Positions 42,489 through 50,752 of a DNA stretch of 64,000 nt are shown here, one piece after another. Source of the DNA: Novosphingobium hassiacum (GTDB lineage Bacteria > Pseudomonadota > Alphaproteobacteria > Sphingomonadales > Sphingomonadaceae); assembly GCF_014196055.1 (NCBI RefSeq), contig NZ_JACICY010000005.1, forward strand, positions 1 through 64,000. The letters run 5' to 3'. Both the position numbers and the translations under genes were made by a program. The notes under the pieces were generated by a model. The model was not told where the DNA came from and made no database searches. It worked only from the letters and a program-made list of their open reading frames with translations. Every line of letters begins with the position of its first letter. Positions within the stretch are counted from its first letter, which is position 1.

Positions 42489-45076
42489 GCGATTTTCTGC
42501 TGGAGCTTCGCTGCGAGGAAATCCCGGCGCGGATGCAGGCTGGCGCGCGGGCCGATCTGGAGAAGCTGTTCGTCAAGGAACTGGCCGCTGCGGGCCTGAA
42601 GGCGGGCGCGGTGACGGTGTTCTCGACGCCGCGGCGGTTGGCGCTGATCGCGCGGGACTTGCCGCTGGCGACAGAGGCTGTGTCCGAGGAGACCAAGGGG
42701 CCTCGGACTTCTGCCCCCGAGCAGGCGCTTGAGGGCTTCCTGCGCAAGACCGGGCTTTCGAAGGATCAGTTGACCGAGCGCGATGGCGTGTGGTTTGCGG
42801 TGACCGAAAAGCCGGGTCGCGAGACGCGCGACGTTTTGGCCGAGGCGATCCCGGCGATCATCCGCGCGTTCCCCTGGCCCAAGAGCCAGCGTTGGGGCGC
42901 GGACTCTATTTCTACCGAGAGTTTGCGCTGGGTGCGGCCGCTTTCGGGCATCGTCGCGATTCTGGGCGAGGATCTGGTCGCGTGCGAGATCGGCGGCGTC
43001 GCCTCTGGCTATGCCACGCGCGGACACCGTTTCCATTGCCCGGGTGAAATCACCATCGGCGGCGCGCACGATTATGCCGAGAAGCTACGCGCGTGCCACG
43101 TGATCGTGGACCATGCCGAGCGTGAGGCGATGATCCGTGAGAAGGCCAAGGCGGCGGCGGCAGACGCCGGGCTGGTGCTGGTCGAGGACGAGGGGCTGGT
43201 GATCGAGAACGCCGGTCTGACCGAATGGCCTGCGCCATTGCTGGGCCGCTTCGATGAGGCGTTTCTGGATGTGCCGCCCGAGGTGATCCAGCTGACCGCG
43301 CGGGTGAACCAGAAGTATTTCGTGTGCGAATACCCCTCCCGCTTAGGGGAGGGCCTGTTATCGGCCTCTGACCCAGCAAGCCCACCCCCGACCCCTCCCG
43401 CAAGCGGGAGGGGGGAATTGGCGAATGCGTTCGTGTGTACGGCCAATATCGAGGCGACTGATGGGGGCGCGGCGATTGTCGATGGCAACCGCAAGGTTCT
43501 GGCGGCGCGGCTTTCGGATGCGCGGTTTTTCTGGGAGCAGGACAAGAAGAAGCCGCTGTCGGTTCATGCCGAGAAGCTGGCGCGGATCACGTTCCACGAG
43601 AAGCTGGGTTCGGTTGCCGACAAGGTCGAGCGCGTAGCCAAGCTGGCGCGGTGGCTGGTTGAGGAGGGGATCATAAAGCCCTCTCCCCTTCAGGGGAGAG
43701 GGTTGGGTGTGGGGGCGGCAAGCGCTGCGCCCAGTCAGCCCCACACCCCGGCCCTCTCCCCTGAAGGGGAGAGGGAGAAGTTAGCCGATCAGGCCGAACT
43801 CGCCGCGCGGTTGTGCAAGGCGGATCTGGTGACCGAGATGGTCGGGGAATTCCCTGAACTTCAAGGCCTTATGGGCGGGTATTATGCGCGGGCCGAAGGC
43901 CTGCCGGATGCCGTGGCTGACGCGATCCGCGATCACTACAAGCCGGTCGGACAGGGCGATGATGTGCCGACTGCGCCGGTGACGGTGGCTGTGGCGCTGG
44001 CGGATAAGCTGGATACGCTTGTCGGATTTTTCCTTATCAACCAACCGCCAAGCGGATCGCGCGATCCTTTTGCCTTGCGACGTGCAGCACTCGGTGTTGT
44101 GTCGTTAATTCAGGCAAATGGCTTGAGAGTTGCGTTGAGGGCCGTATTTGAAACGGCAATTGAGTCATACTATGAGGTGGCTTTCCGCCGATACTATTAC
44201 TTCTTAATCCTGTCTCCCGCTGGTGAACGAATGCTTCAGGGTCACGTCGATCGACATGACATGGTGTCCGCCAGTTTTTACAAACAGGTGTGGTGGCCTA
44301 ACGAGGTCTTCGCCGCAGTCAGGCAATCTCCAAACGCTATGGAGGTTGTAATGGGCGCAGAAGAATTTGAGGGCAACACAGACGATGATGAAACGCCACA
44401 CGCGTATGACTTTAGTGTAAGGTCAGTTGCGCTATTCAGGACCTCGAATCCGGAAGCGGCGCTCTCATCTCTCTTGGTTTTCTTCGCCGACCGCCTCAAA
44501 GTCCAGCAGCGCGAAGCTGGTGTCCGGCACGATCTCATAGACGCCGTGTTCGCACTCGGGGGTGAGGACGATCTCGTTCGGCTGCTCGCGCGCGTTCATG
44601 CGCTGCAGGCTTTCGTCACCACCGAGGACGGGACCAACCTGCTCGCGGGGTACAAGCGTGCGGCGAATATCCTCAAGAAGGAGAGCTGGTCGGCCAATGC
44701 GGGATCGCAGGGCGAGGGTGTGGTGCCTCCGACGGGTGAGGAAGATCCGCTGGTGCTGGTGGATGATCCTGAATTCCGGGGTGTCGCCGGTGCGTTCGCG
44801 CGGCCGGACAAGAACTATGATCGTGAGCCTGCCGAGCAGGCCTTGATCGACGCGTTGAAGGCGGCAGAACCGCAGGCCGAGCGCGCGGTCGAGGCCGAGG
44901 ACTTCACTGCCGCGATGGCAGCCCTCGCGACCTTGCGCGCTCCTATCGACGCCTTCTTCGAATCCGTTACGGTGAATGATGCAGATGCGAACAAGCGTGC
45001 GAGCCGACTTGCTTTGCTTGACCGATTCCGTGCTGCGGTGCACAAAGTTGCGGACTTTTCGCGCATCGAAGGCTAA
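42485..45076 (+). CDS. glyS: Glycyl-tRNA synthetase beta subunit, with insertions
   Basis: An 863-residue beta subunit; relatives have about 690. Family landmarks are in order: [58 protein letters not shown] and [15 protein letters not shown], so the frame is right throughout. Three blocks explain the extra length: a 28-codon palindromic element (43332-43415), a roughly 33-codon palindromic element (43679-43775), and a lower-GC insert of about 110 codons (44128-44460). Each keeps the frame. The subunit is essential, so the inserts must be tolerated, probably in surface loops. No frameshift or stop is seen. Confidence 0.92.
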   Translation: MSDFLLELRCEEIPARMQAGARADLEKLFVKELAAAGLKAGAVTVFSTPRRLALIARDLPLATEAVSEETKGPRTSAPEQALEGFLRKTGLSKDQLTERDGVWFAVTEKPGRETRDVLAEAIPAIIRAFPWPKSQRWGADSISTESLRWVRPLSGIVAILGEDLVACEIGGVASGYATRGHRFHCPGEITIGGAHDYAEKLRACHVIVDHAEREAMIREKAKAAAADAGLVLVEDEGLVIENAGLTEWPAPLLGRFDEAFLDVPPEVIQLTARVNQKYFVCEYPSRLGEGLLSASDPASPPPTPPASGRGELANAFVCTANIEATDGGAAIVDGNRKVLAARLSDARFFWEQDKKKPLSVHAEKLARITFHEKLGSVADKVERVAKLARWLVEEGIIKPSPLQGRGLGVGAASAAPSQPHTPALSPEGEREKLADQAELAARLCKADLVTEMVGEFPELQGLMGGYYARAEGLPDAVADAIRDHYKPVGQGDDVPTAPVTVAVALADKLDTLVGFFLINQPPSGSRDPFALRRAALGVVSLIQANGLRVALRAVFETAIESYYEVAFRRYYYFLILSPAGERMLQGHVDRHDMVSASFYKQVWWPNEVFAAVRQSPNAMEVVMGAEEFEGNTDDDETPHAYDFSVRSVALFRTSNPEAALSSLLVFFADRLKVQQREAGVRHDLIDAVFALGGEDDLVRLLARVHALQAFVTTEDGTNLLAGYKRAANILKKESWSANAGSQGEGVVPPTGEEDPLVLVDDPEFRGVAGAFARPDKNYDREPAEQALIDALKAAEPQAERAVEAEDFTAAMAALATLRAPIDAFFESVTVNDADANKRASRLALLDRFRAAVHKVADFSRIEG
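43332..43415. repeat. In-frame palindromic element 1 in glyS
   Basis: CCCCTCCCGCTTAGGGGAGG on the left and CCCCTCCCGC-AA-GCGGGAGGGG on the right make hairpins, and the two ends pair with each other. The 84-bp length is a multiple of three. It codes for [16 protein letters not shown] sequence, a translation typical of intergenic palindromic repeats and foreign to GlyS. Confidence 0.85.
43679..43775. repeat. In-frame palindromic element 2 in glyS
   Basis: CCCTCTCCCC-TT-CAGGGGAGAGGG-like arms at 43679-43702 and 43752-43775 are near-perfect inverted copies surrounding a GTGGGGGCGG/CCCCACACCCC core. The coded peptide [12 protein letters not shown]...[10 protein letters not shown] is a well-known repeat translation. 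It lies in a linker between GlyS motifs. Confidence 0.87.
44128..44460 (+). other. Low-GC 110-codon insert within glyS
   Basis: Between [18 protein letters not shown] and [19 protein letters not shown], which are adjacent in ordinary GlyS, lies a block with a visibly lower GC content, AT-ending codons and aromatic runs ([15 protein letters not shown]) and an acidic end ([15 protein letters not shown]). Boundaries are approximate. Composition suggests transfer from elsewhere. Confidence 0.7.
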
Positions 45077-45139
45077 AGGGCGGCTCGAATCCGGGTCTGA
45101 CCCACGCAAAATTACAAAGTCAGGGAGCTTCGTTCGAGC

Positions 45140-47803
45140 ATGAGCGCATACGTATTCCACTTTGGCGGCGGTGCCGTGTCTTCCGATCCTCGGGCGAAGG
45201 ACAAGACGATCGCGGGCGGCAAGGGCTCGAACCTTGCCGAGATGGCGGGGATCGGTCTGCCGGTTCCTCCGGGCTTCACCATCTCGACCGAAGTGTGCAC
45301 GTATTACAATGCCAACGCCAAGACGTTCGACGACGCCTTGCGCGCGAGCGTTGCCGCTGGCGTCGCGCACGTGGAAGCGGCGACGGGCCGCGTGTTCGGC
45401 GATGCGGTCAATCCGCTGCTGGTTTCGGTGCGTTCGGGCGCGCGGGTTTCGATGCCCGGGATGATGGACACCGTGCTCAACCTTGGGCTCAACGACCAGA
45501 CGGTCGAAGGGCTGGCGGCAGGCTCGGGCGATCCGCGCTTTGCTTGGGACAGCTATCGCCGGTTCGTGCAGATGTATTCGGACGTGGTGCTGGGGCTGGA
45601 CCATCACCGGTTCGAAGATGCGCTGGAAATCGTCAAGGAAGACAACGGCTTCTTCAGCGATGTTGAGCTTGGTGCTGAACATTGGCAGGCGCTGGTCGGT
45701 GAATACAAGGCGATCGTTCAGGAGCAGCTTGGTCGCCCATTCCCGCAGGACGTGCACGAACAGCTGTGGGGCGCGATCGGCGCTGTGTTCGATTCATGGG
45801 AATCGGACCGTGCCAAGGTCTATCGCCGGTTGAACGACATTCCTGCCGACTGGGGCACCGCGGTCAACGTGCAGGCGATGGTCTTCGGCAACATGGGCGA
45901 TACCTCGGCCACCGGCGTTGCGTTCACGCGCGATCCGGCGACGGGCGAGAAGGCCTATTACGGCGAGTGGCTGGTCAATGCGCAGGGTGAGGACGTGGTC
46001 GCGGGCATCCGCACGCCGCAGTACCTGACGCTGGCCGCGCGTGAGCGGGCAGGGGCAAAGCCGCTGTCGATGGAAGAATCGATGCCCGGTGCCTATGGCG
46101 AGCTGGCGCACGTGTTCGAACTGCTCGAAAAGCACTATGCCGACATGCAGGACATCGAGTTCACGGTCGAGCAGGGCAAGCTGTGGATGCTGCAGACCCG
46201 TTCGGGCAAGCGCACCGCCAAGGCCGCGCTCAAGATGGCAGTGGACATGGTGGCTGAGGGCCTGATCGACGAGGCGACCGCGATCCGCCGGATCGATCCG
46301 ATGGCGTTGGACCAGTTGCTGCACCCGACGCTCGACCCCAAGGCCAAGCGCGATGTGCTGACCAAGGGCTTGCCCGCGTCTCCGGGTGCGGCTTCGGGCG
46401 CGGTGGTGTTCGACGCCGATACCGCGCAGATGCTGGCCGAACGCGGCGATGCGGTGATCCTGGTGCGCGTGGAAACATCGCCTGAGGATATTCATGGCAT
46501 GCACGCGGCCAAGGGCATCCTGACCGCGCGTGGCGGCATGACGTCCCACGCGGCGGTAGTCGCGCGTGGCATGGGCCGTCCTTGCGTCTCGGGCGCTTCG
46601 GGCCTGTCGATCGACATGAAGGCCAAGGTCGCGCGGATGGGTGACCGCGAAATCCGCGAGGGCGACGTGATCACCCTCGACGGTTCGAACGGCGAAGTGA
46701 TGGCGGGCAAGGTCGACACGGTCGAGCCCGAGCTGGTCGGCGATTTCGGCACGCTGATGGTCTGGGCGGACAAGCACCGCCGGATGAAGGTGCGCGCGAA
46801 CGCCGAAACACCGCTCGACTGTCAGGTCGCGCGTCAGTTCGGGGCGGAGGGCGTGGGGCTGTGCCGGACCGAGCACATGTTCTTCGATGCAGGCCGGATC
46901 AGCGCGGTGCGCCAGATGATCCTTGCCGACGACGAGGCCGGACGCCGCACGGCGCTGGCCAAGCTGCTGCCCGAACAGCGCAGCGACTTCCAGTCGATCT
47001 TCGAGGTGATGGCGGGCCTGCCGGTCACCATTCGCCTGCTCGACCCGCCGTTGCATGAGTTCCTGCCGCATGGTGATGCGGAGTTTGCCGATCTGGCCGA
47101 AGTGACTGGTCTGGGCGTCGAGCATCTCAAGCGGCGCGCGGGCGAATTGCACGAATTCAACCCGATGCTGGGCCATCGCGGGTGCCGGTTGGGGATCACC
47201 TTCCCCGAAATCTACGAGATGCAGGCACGCGCGATCTTCGAGGCGGCATGCGATGTTGCCGACAAATCGGGCGATGCGCCGATCCCCGAAGTGATGATCC
47301 CGCTGGTGGCGACGCGGAAGGAGCTGGAAATCCTGCGCGCGCTGGTCGACCGCGTGGCGCTCGAGGTGTTTGCCGAGAAGGGTCGGACGCTGGAGTATCT
47401 TGTCGGCACGATGATCGAGCTGCCGCGTGCGGCGCTGATGGCGGGCGAGATCGCCGAGGAGGCGACGTTCTTCTCGTTCGGTACCAATGACTTGACGCAG
47501 ACAACTCTGGGCGTTTCGAGGGACGATGCGGCGCGGTTCCTCAACCCTTATGTGGAGCAGGGCATCTATCCACGCGACCCGTTCGTCAGCCTCGATATCG
47601 AGGGCGTCGGGCAACTTGTGGAGATGGCGGCAGAGCGCGGGCGTAAGACACGTCCGGGCCTGAAGCTGGGCATCTGCGGCGAGCATGGCGGCGATCCGGC
47701 GTCAATTGCGTTCTGCGAGAAGACTGGGTTGGATTACGTTTCGGCCAGTCCCTATCGCGTGCCGATTGCACGTTTGGCAGCGGCGCAGGCGTCATTGGGG
47801 TAG
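45140..47803 (+). CDS. ppdK: Pyruvate, phosphate dikinase
   Basis: An 887-residue PPDK that interconverts pyruvate, ATP and Pi with PEP, AMP and PPi, used for gluconeogenesis or pyrophosphate-linked glycolysis. N-terminal ATP-grasp domain starts with GGKGSNLAEMAGIGLPVPPG; the swivelling phosphohistidine domain has His470 in GGMTSHAAVVARGMGRPCV; the PEP/pyruvate barrel has GLCRTEHMFF, FGTNDLTQTTLG and catalytic Cys846 in GICGEHGGDP. ATG 45140 follows AGGGAG. It stands 63 bp after glyS. Confidence 0.97.
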   Translation: MSAYVFHFGGGAVSSDPRAKDKTIAGGKGSNLAEMAGIGLPVPPGFTISTEVCTYYNANAKTFDDALRASVAAGVAHVEAATGRVFGDAVNPLLVSVRSGARVSMPGMMDTVLNLGLNDQTVEGLAAGSGDPRFAWDSYRRFVQMYSDVVLGLDHHRFEDALEIVKEDNGFFSDVELGAEHWQALVGEYKAIVQEQLGRPFPQDVHEQLWGAIGAVFDSWESDRAKVYRRLNDIPADWGTAVNVQAMVFGNMGDTSATGVAFTRDPATGEKAYYGEWLVNAQGEDVVAGIRTPQYLTLAARERAGAKPLSMEESMPGAYGELAHVFELLEKHYADMQDIEFTVEQGKLWMLQTRSGKRTAKAALKMAVDMVAEGLIDEATAIRRIDPMALDQLLHPTLDPKAKRDVLTKGLPASPGAASGAVVFDADTAQMLAERGDAVILVRVETSPEDIHGMHAAKGILTARGGMTSHAAVVARGMGRPCVSGASGLSIDMKAKVARMGDREIREGDVITLDGSNGEVMAGKVDTVEPELVGDFGTLMVWADKHRRMKVRANAETPLDCQVARQFGAEGVGLCRTEHMFFDAGRISAVRQMILADDEAGRRTALAKLLPEQRSDFQSIFEVMAGLPVTIRLLDPPLHEFLPHGDAEFADLAEVTGLGVEHLKRRAGELHEFNPMLGHRGCRLGITFPEIYEMQARAIFEAACDVADKSGDAPIPEVMIPLVATRKELEILRALVDRVALEVFAEKGRTLEYLVGTMIELPRAALMAGEIAEEATFFSFGTNDLTQTTLGVSRDDAARFLNPYVEQGIYPRDPFVSLDIEGVGQLVEMAAERGRKTRPGLKLGICGEHGGDPASIAFCEKTGLDYVSASPYRVPIARLAAAQASLG

Positions 47804-47810
47804 CACGCCG

Positions 47811-47940
47811 AGGCCTGAGGCCCCCGCCTTCGCGGGGGCGCGGGTTAGCTTACCGCCAAAATGTCGCTGATTCCCCGCGCAGGCAAGCGGGAATCTCGGG
47901 CGTATTGCGTAAAGGCCTGAGGCCCCCGCCTTCGCGGGGG
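47811..47940. repeat. REP-like palindromes after ppdK
   Basis: Two near-identical units AGGCCTGAGGCCCCCGCC-TTCGCGGGGG at 47811-47838 and 47913-47940 flank a third palindrome ATTCCCCGCGCAGGCAAGCGGGAAT at about 47870-47894. The same AGGCCTGAGG..CCCCGCC unit occurs in both orientations at 52584-52661. They may terminate or stabilise ppdK mRNA. Confidence 0.85.
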
Positions 47941-47958
47941 AGCGGCGTATTGTGGTTG

Positions 47959-48744
47959 CTAGAACTTCGGGGGGCGCAGCGGCTTGGCCCAGCCGCTTAG
48001 CGTGAGGATTTCGAAGCGTTCGGTGACTTTGCCGTCGGCGTCGGCGCGGGCGGTGAAGGCGGCGTGCGCGCGGGCTAGGGCGGCTTTGTTCAGCGGCGGG
48101 CCGGTGCGGGCGAGGCAGTTGCCCAAGCCCTGAGCGCGCAAGTCTGCGATCAGACGGTCGAGCGAACTGAAGCGGACGTCGAGGTGGTGGCTGTCGACGA
48201 CCGGGTCGGCAAAGCCACTGCGCTGGAGCAACTGGCCGCCCGCGCGCACATCGACTTGCGGGTGGATGCGCGGCGCGGGTCGGTCGGCGTCGGCTTCCTG
48301 CATGATCGCGCGGAGCATTGGCAGCGAGCCTGCGGCCATGAAGCTGGCGAGCATCAGCCCGCCATCGGAGAGCGCACGGCGCAAGTGGACCAGCGCGCCG
48401 GGAAGGTCGTTGACGGTGTCGAGCGTGCCCAGGCTGGCGATGAAATCGAAGGGCAGGCCTTCGATCGGCGCTTCCTCGTCAAAGGCGTCGGCGGGATCGC
48501 GGTGGTCGACCGTGGCTCCGCCCGCGATGAGGCCTTGGGCGACGGCGACGGCGCCGGTCGGATCGCCGATCACTAGCGCGCGTTTGGGGGCGTGGCGCAG
48601 GAACGAGAGGCGGTCGGCGACGTCCTCGGCCATGTCCTGCGCAATGTAGCTTGCCGCGTCGGGCAGTCGCTGCAAGCGCGCCGCGCGGCGGCGGAGGGCA
48701 TTGCGCCGATGTGGAGCGAAAATAGTCGGGGGTGCACTGGCCAT
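47959..48744 (-). CDS. SAM-dependent methyltransferase (BioC/NDUFAF5-like)
   Basis: A 261-residue protein with a Rossmann methyltransferase core: motif I ALVIGDPTGAVAVAQG, motif II-III FDFIASLGTLDTVNDLPGAL, then LRRALSDGGLMLASFM. The N-terminus AGAPHRR-like region (TIFAPHRRNALRRRAARL) matches alphaproteobacterial relatives next to comF. The start at 48744 is chosen because the first family match begins there. The SAM glycine motif is weak (GDPTGA) so activity as a hydroxylase-type relative is possible. It diverges from comF with 64 bp between. Confidence 0.8.
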   Translation of the reverse strand: MASAPPTIFAPHRRNALRRRAARLQRLPDAASYIAQDMAEDVADRLSFLRHAPKRALVIGDPTGAVAVAQGLIAGGATVDHRDPADAFDEEAPIEGLPFDFIASLGTLDTVNDLPGALVHLRRALSDGGLMLASFMAAGSLPMLRAIMQEADADRPAPRIHPQVDVRAGGQLLQRSGFADPVVDSHHLDVRFSSLDRLIADLRAQGLGNCLARTGPPLNKAALARAHAAFTARADADGKVTERFEILTLSGWAKPLRPPKF

Positions 48745-48808
48745 TTTCCGCCAATGGCGCTCCGGGCGGCTCTTGCCAAGTGCGGGCGTGGGGCGAACAA
48801 CCTGGGGG

Positions 48809-49567
48809 ATGGCTCGGTTCGACATCCTGCCCCCGGTTATCGACTTCGTGTTCCCGCCGCGCTGTCCGTTGTGCGGTGCGCCGATTGCGGAACATGGGGG
48901 CTTGTGCATCGCATGCTGGGGCAAGCTGGCGGTACCGTCGGGGACATGCTGCAGCCTGTGTCAGCGGCCGATGGGCGAGGGGTTCGGCGAGGGCGCGGAG
49001 CTGATCTGCGCGCCCTGCATGGCGCAGCCGCCGCGCCATGCAGGGATTGCGGCAGCAACGCTGTATAACGATGTGTCGCGGGCGCTGGTGCTGAAATTCA
49101 AGCATGGCCGCAAGATCGGGCTGGCGCCGATGATGGCGCGGATGATGGTGCCTCGGCTGCCGGTGCTCGAGGGTGAGTGGCTGGTGGTGCCGGTGCCACT
49201 GCACCGTTGGCGATTGATGACGCGCGGATACAACCAGTCGGCACTGCTGGCGGGCGAACTGGCGCGGGCGACGGGGCAGCGGCTAATCGTTGATGGGCTG
49301 GTTCGCCACAAGGCGACGCCGCCGCTGGGCGGGTTGGGCCGTCTCGCGCGGGCTCGGGCGCTGGCGGGTGCCATTGCACCGCACCGGGGTCGGGCCGCGC
49401 TGTTTGCGAAGGCCAACGTGCTGCTGGTGGACGATGTGATGACCAGCGGCGCGACCACCGATGCCTGTATGGTTGCGCTTCGCAAGGCTGGCGCAGCGCA
49501 GGTGCGGATCGCGTGCTTCGCAAGGGTGATGGACGAGGCGCTGGAGACTGTGCGCAATCCCACCTGA
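48809..49567 (+). CDS. comF: ComF-family phosphoribosyltransferase-like protein
   Basis: A 252-residue protein with an N-terminal double zinc finger (CPLCGAP, CIACWGK, CCSLCQRP, CAPCM) and a C-terminal PRTase domain ending in VLLVDDVMTSGATTDACMVAL. In competent bacteria ComF helps move single-stranded DNA through the inner membrane; in most it is of unknown use. ATG 48809 is preceded by CTGGGGG at short range. Confidence 0.88.
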   Translation: MARFDILPPVIDFVFPPRCPLCGAPIAEHGGLCIACWGKLAVPSGTCCSLCQRPMGEGFGEGAELICAPCMAQPPRHAGIAAATLYNDVSRALVLKFKHGRKIGLAPMMARMMVPRLPVLEGEWLVVPVPLHRWRLMTRGYNQSALLAGELARATGQRLIVDGLVRHKATPPLGGLGRLARARALAGAIAPHRGRAALFAKANVLLVDDVMTSGATTDACMVALRKAGAAQVRIACFARVMDEALETVRNPT

Positions 49568-49575
49568 CAACGGAA

Positions 49576-49602
49576 ACGCCCGGAGCCATGGGCACCGGGC
49601 GT
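49576..49602 (+). terminator. Hairpin after comF
   Basis: ACGCCCGG at 49576-49583 pairs with CCGGGCGT at 49595-49602, ten bases after the comF stop. It is not followed by a clear T-run, so termination is likely but not proven. Confidence 0.5.
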
Positions 49603-49861
49603 CCTCGTGACGAATGTCTGCGGGGTTCGCGTATTCCGCGATACCGACGGCCCCCTGACCGTCCCGCCTTATTCCCTCAATGTCCCGATGGTCACCCTGC
49701 GCGGCTGTTCAGTTTGCGATTCCCTCAAACCGCAAAGTCCTAATCGTTGATTCATTGCTTTTGCGGAAGGCCGTAGTGCTTGTTTCATGGATTTTGCGCG
49801 CTGTTGTGGTTATCTTGCAACAAACCGCCACATGCTGTGGTGGCAACCAGGGTGAACCCAC

Positions 49862-50245
49862 TTGTCCAGCGTCGAAGATGTCGCCCGCCGCGAGCAGGGC
49901 ACCGAATTTCTCCCCAAGTTCGATGCGAATGGATTGATTACTGCGGTTGCCGTCGATCACCGTACCGGGGCGCTGCTGATGCTGGCGCACATGGATGCCG
50001 AGGCGATCGCAAAGACGCGTGAGTCCGGCTTTGCGCATTTTCATTCGCGCTCGCGCAAGCGGCTGTGGATGAAGGGCGAGAGTTCGGGCCATGTGCTCAA
50101 GATCGTCGAGATCCGGGTCGATTGCGATCAGGACGCGCTGGAGCTGCGCGTGGAACCGGCAGGGCCTGCGTGCCATACGCTGGCGACGAGCTGCTTTTAC
50201 CGGGCGCTTTCATCCGATGGAACGCTCAAGCGCATAGACGATTGA
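49862..50245 (+). CDS. hisI: Phosphoribosyl-AMP cyclohydrolase
   Basis: A 127-residue enzyme for the third step of histidine synthesis, without the HisE part fused in other bacteria. Metal and substrate motifs are SRSRKRLWMKGESSGH, IRVDCDQDALEL and ACHTLATSCFYR, with the three conserved zinc cysteines. TTG 49862 is used because it follows AGGGTG with proper spacing and gives the standard length; no ATG is in frame nearby. Confidence 0.94.
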   Translation: MSSVEDVARREQGTEFLPKFDANGLITAVAVDHRTGALLMLAHMDAEAIAKTRESGFAHFHSRSRKRLWMKGESSGHVLKIVEIRVDCDQDALELRVEPAGPACHTLATSCFYRALSSDGTLKRIDD

Positions 50246-50257
50246 CGCTTACGTAAA
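50242..50257. promoter_or_regulatory. Inverted repeat before the MerR gene
   Basis: TTGACGCTTACGTAAA is an imperfect palindrome (TTGACG/CGTAAA arms) overlapping the hisI end and 20 bp before the MerR start. Its position and the TTnACG/CGTnAA form resemble operators of MerR regulators of acyl-CoA metabolism, so autoregulation is likely. The match is by eye only. Confidence 0.5.
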
Positions 50258-50276
50258 GGGTAGGTAGCGTGTCTGC

Positions 50277-50747
50277 ATGTCACAGCAAGCTGCCCAGTCG
50301 ACTCGCGACCATACCGGCCATCTCGATCAACCCGATGCGCTGCGCCGCGAGCAGTTCACCATCTCGGATCTTTCGGGCGAGTTCGGCGTCACCGCGCGCG
50401 CGTTAAGGTTCTACGAGGATGAGGGGCTGATCGCGCCGACCCGCGTGGGACTGTCGCGCATCTATTCGCGCCGCGACCGCGCGCGGCTCGCGTGGATCAT
50501 GCGCGCCAAGAACGTCGGGTTCAGCCTTGGCGAAATCCGCGACATGATCGACTTGTACGATATTGACGACGGACGCGCCGAGCAACGCCGCGTCACGATC
50601 GCCAAGTGTCGCGAGCGGATCGAGAACTTGCGCCGGCAGAAGGCCGACATCACCGCAACCATCGACGAACTGACCAGCTTCGTCGATCTCGTCATCAAGC
50701 AGGAGCGGTCCGAGGGCCGCGATCCTGACGCGCACAGCAAGGGATAA
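50277..50747 (+). CDS. MerR-family regulator of an acyl-CoA dehydrogenase
   Basis: A 156-residue regulator. The DNA-binding domain (about 25-95) has FTISDLSGEFGVTARALRFY, EDEGLIAPTRVGLSRIYSRR and MRAKNVGFSLGEIRDMIDLY; a C-terminal coiled coil follows. No metal-binding Cys cluster is present, so it is of the LiuR/acyl-CoA-sensing class rather than metal-sensing. It lies 5 bp before an acyl-CoA dehydrogenase gene, probably controlling fatty acid or branched-chain amino acid catabolism. Confidence 0.87.
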   Translation: MSQQAAQSTRDHTGHLDQPDALRREQFTISDLSGEFGVTARALRFYEDEGLIAPTRVGLSRIYSRRDRARLAWIMRAKNVGFSLGEIRDMIDLYDIDDGRAEQRRVTIAKCRERIENLRRQKADITATIDELTSFVDLVIKQERSEGRDPDAHSKG

Positions 50748-50752
50748 CCACG

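Noticed and set aside
42422..45076. Long glyS considered as an assembly error or a fusion of two genes
   Set aside because: Conserved GlyS motifs occur in order in one frame on both sides of each insert.
45794..47686. 630-codon minus-strand frame opposite ppdK
   Set aside because: Antisense shadow; ppdK motifs are complete.
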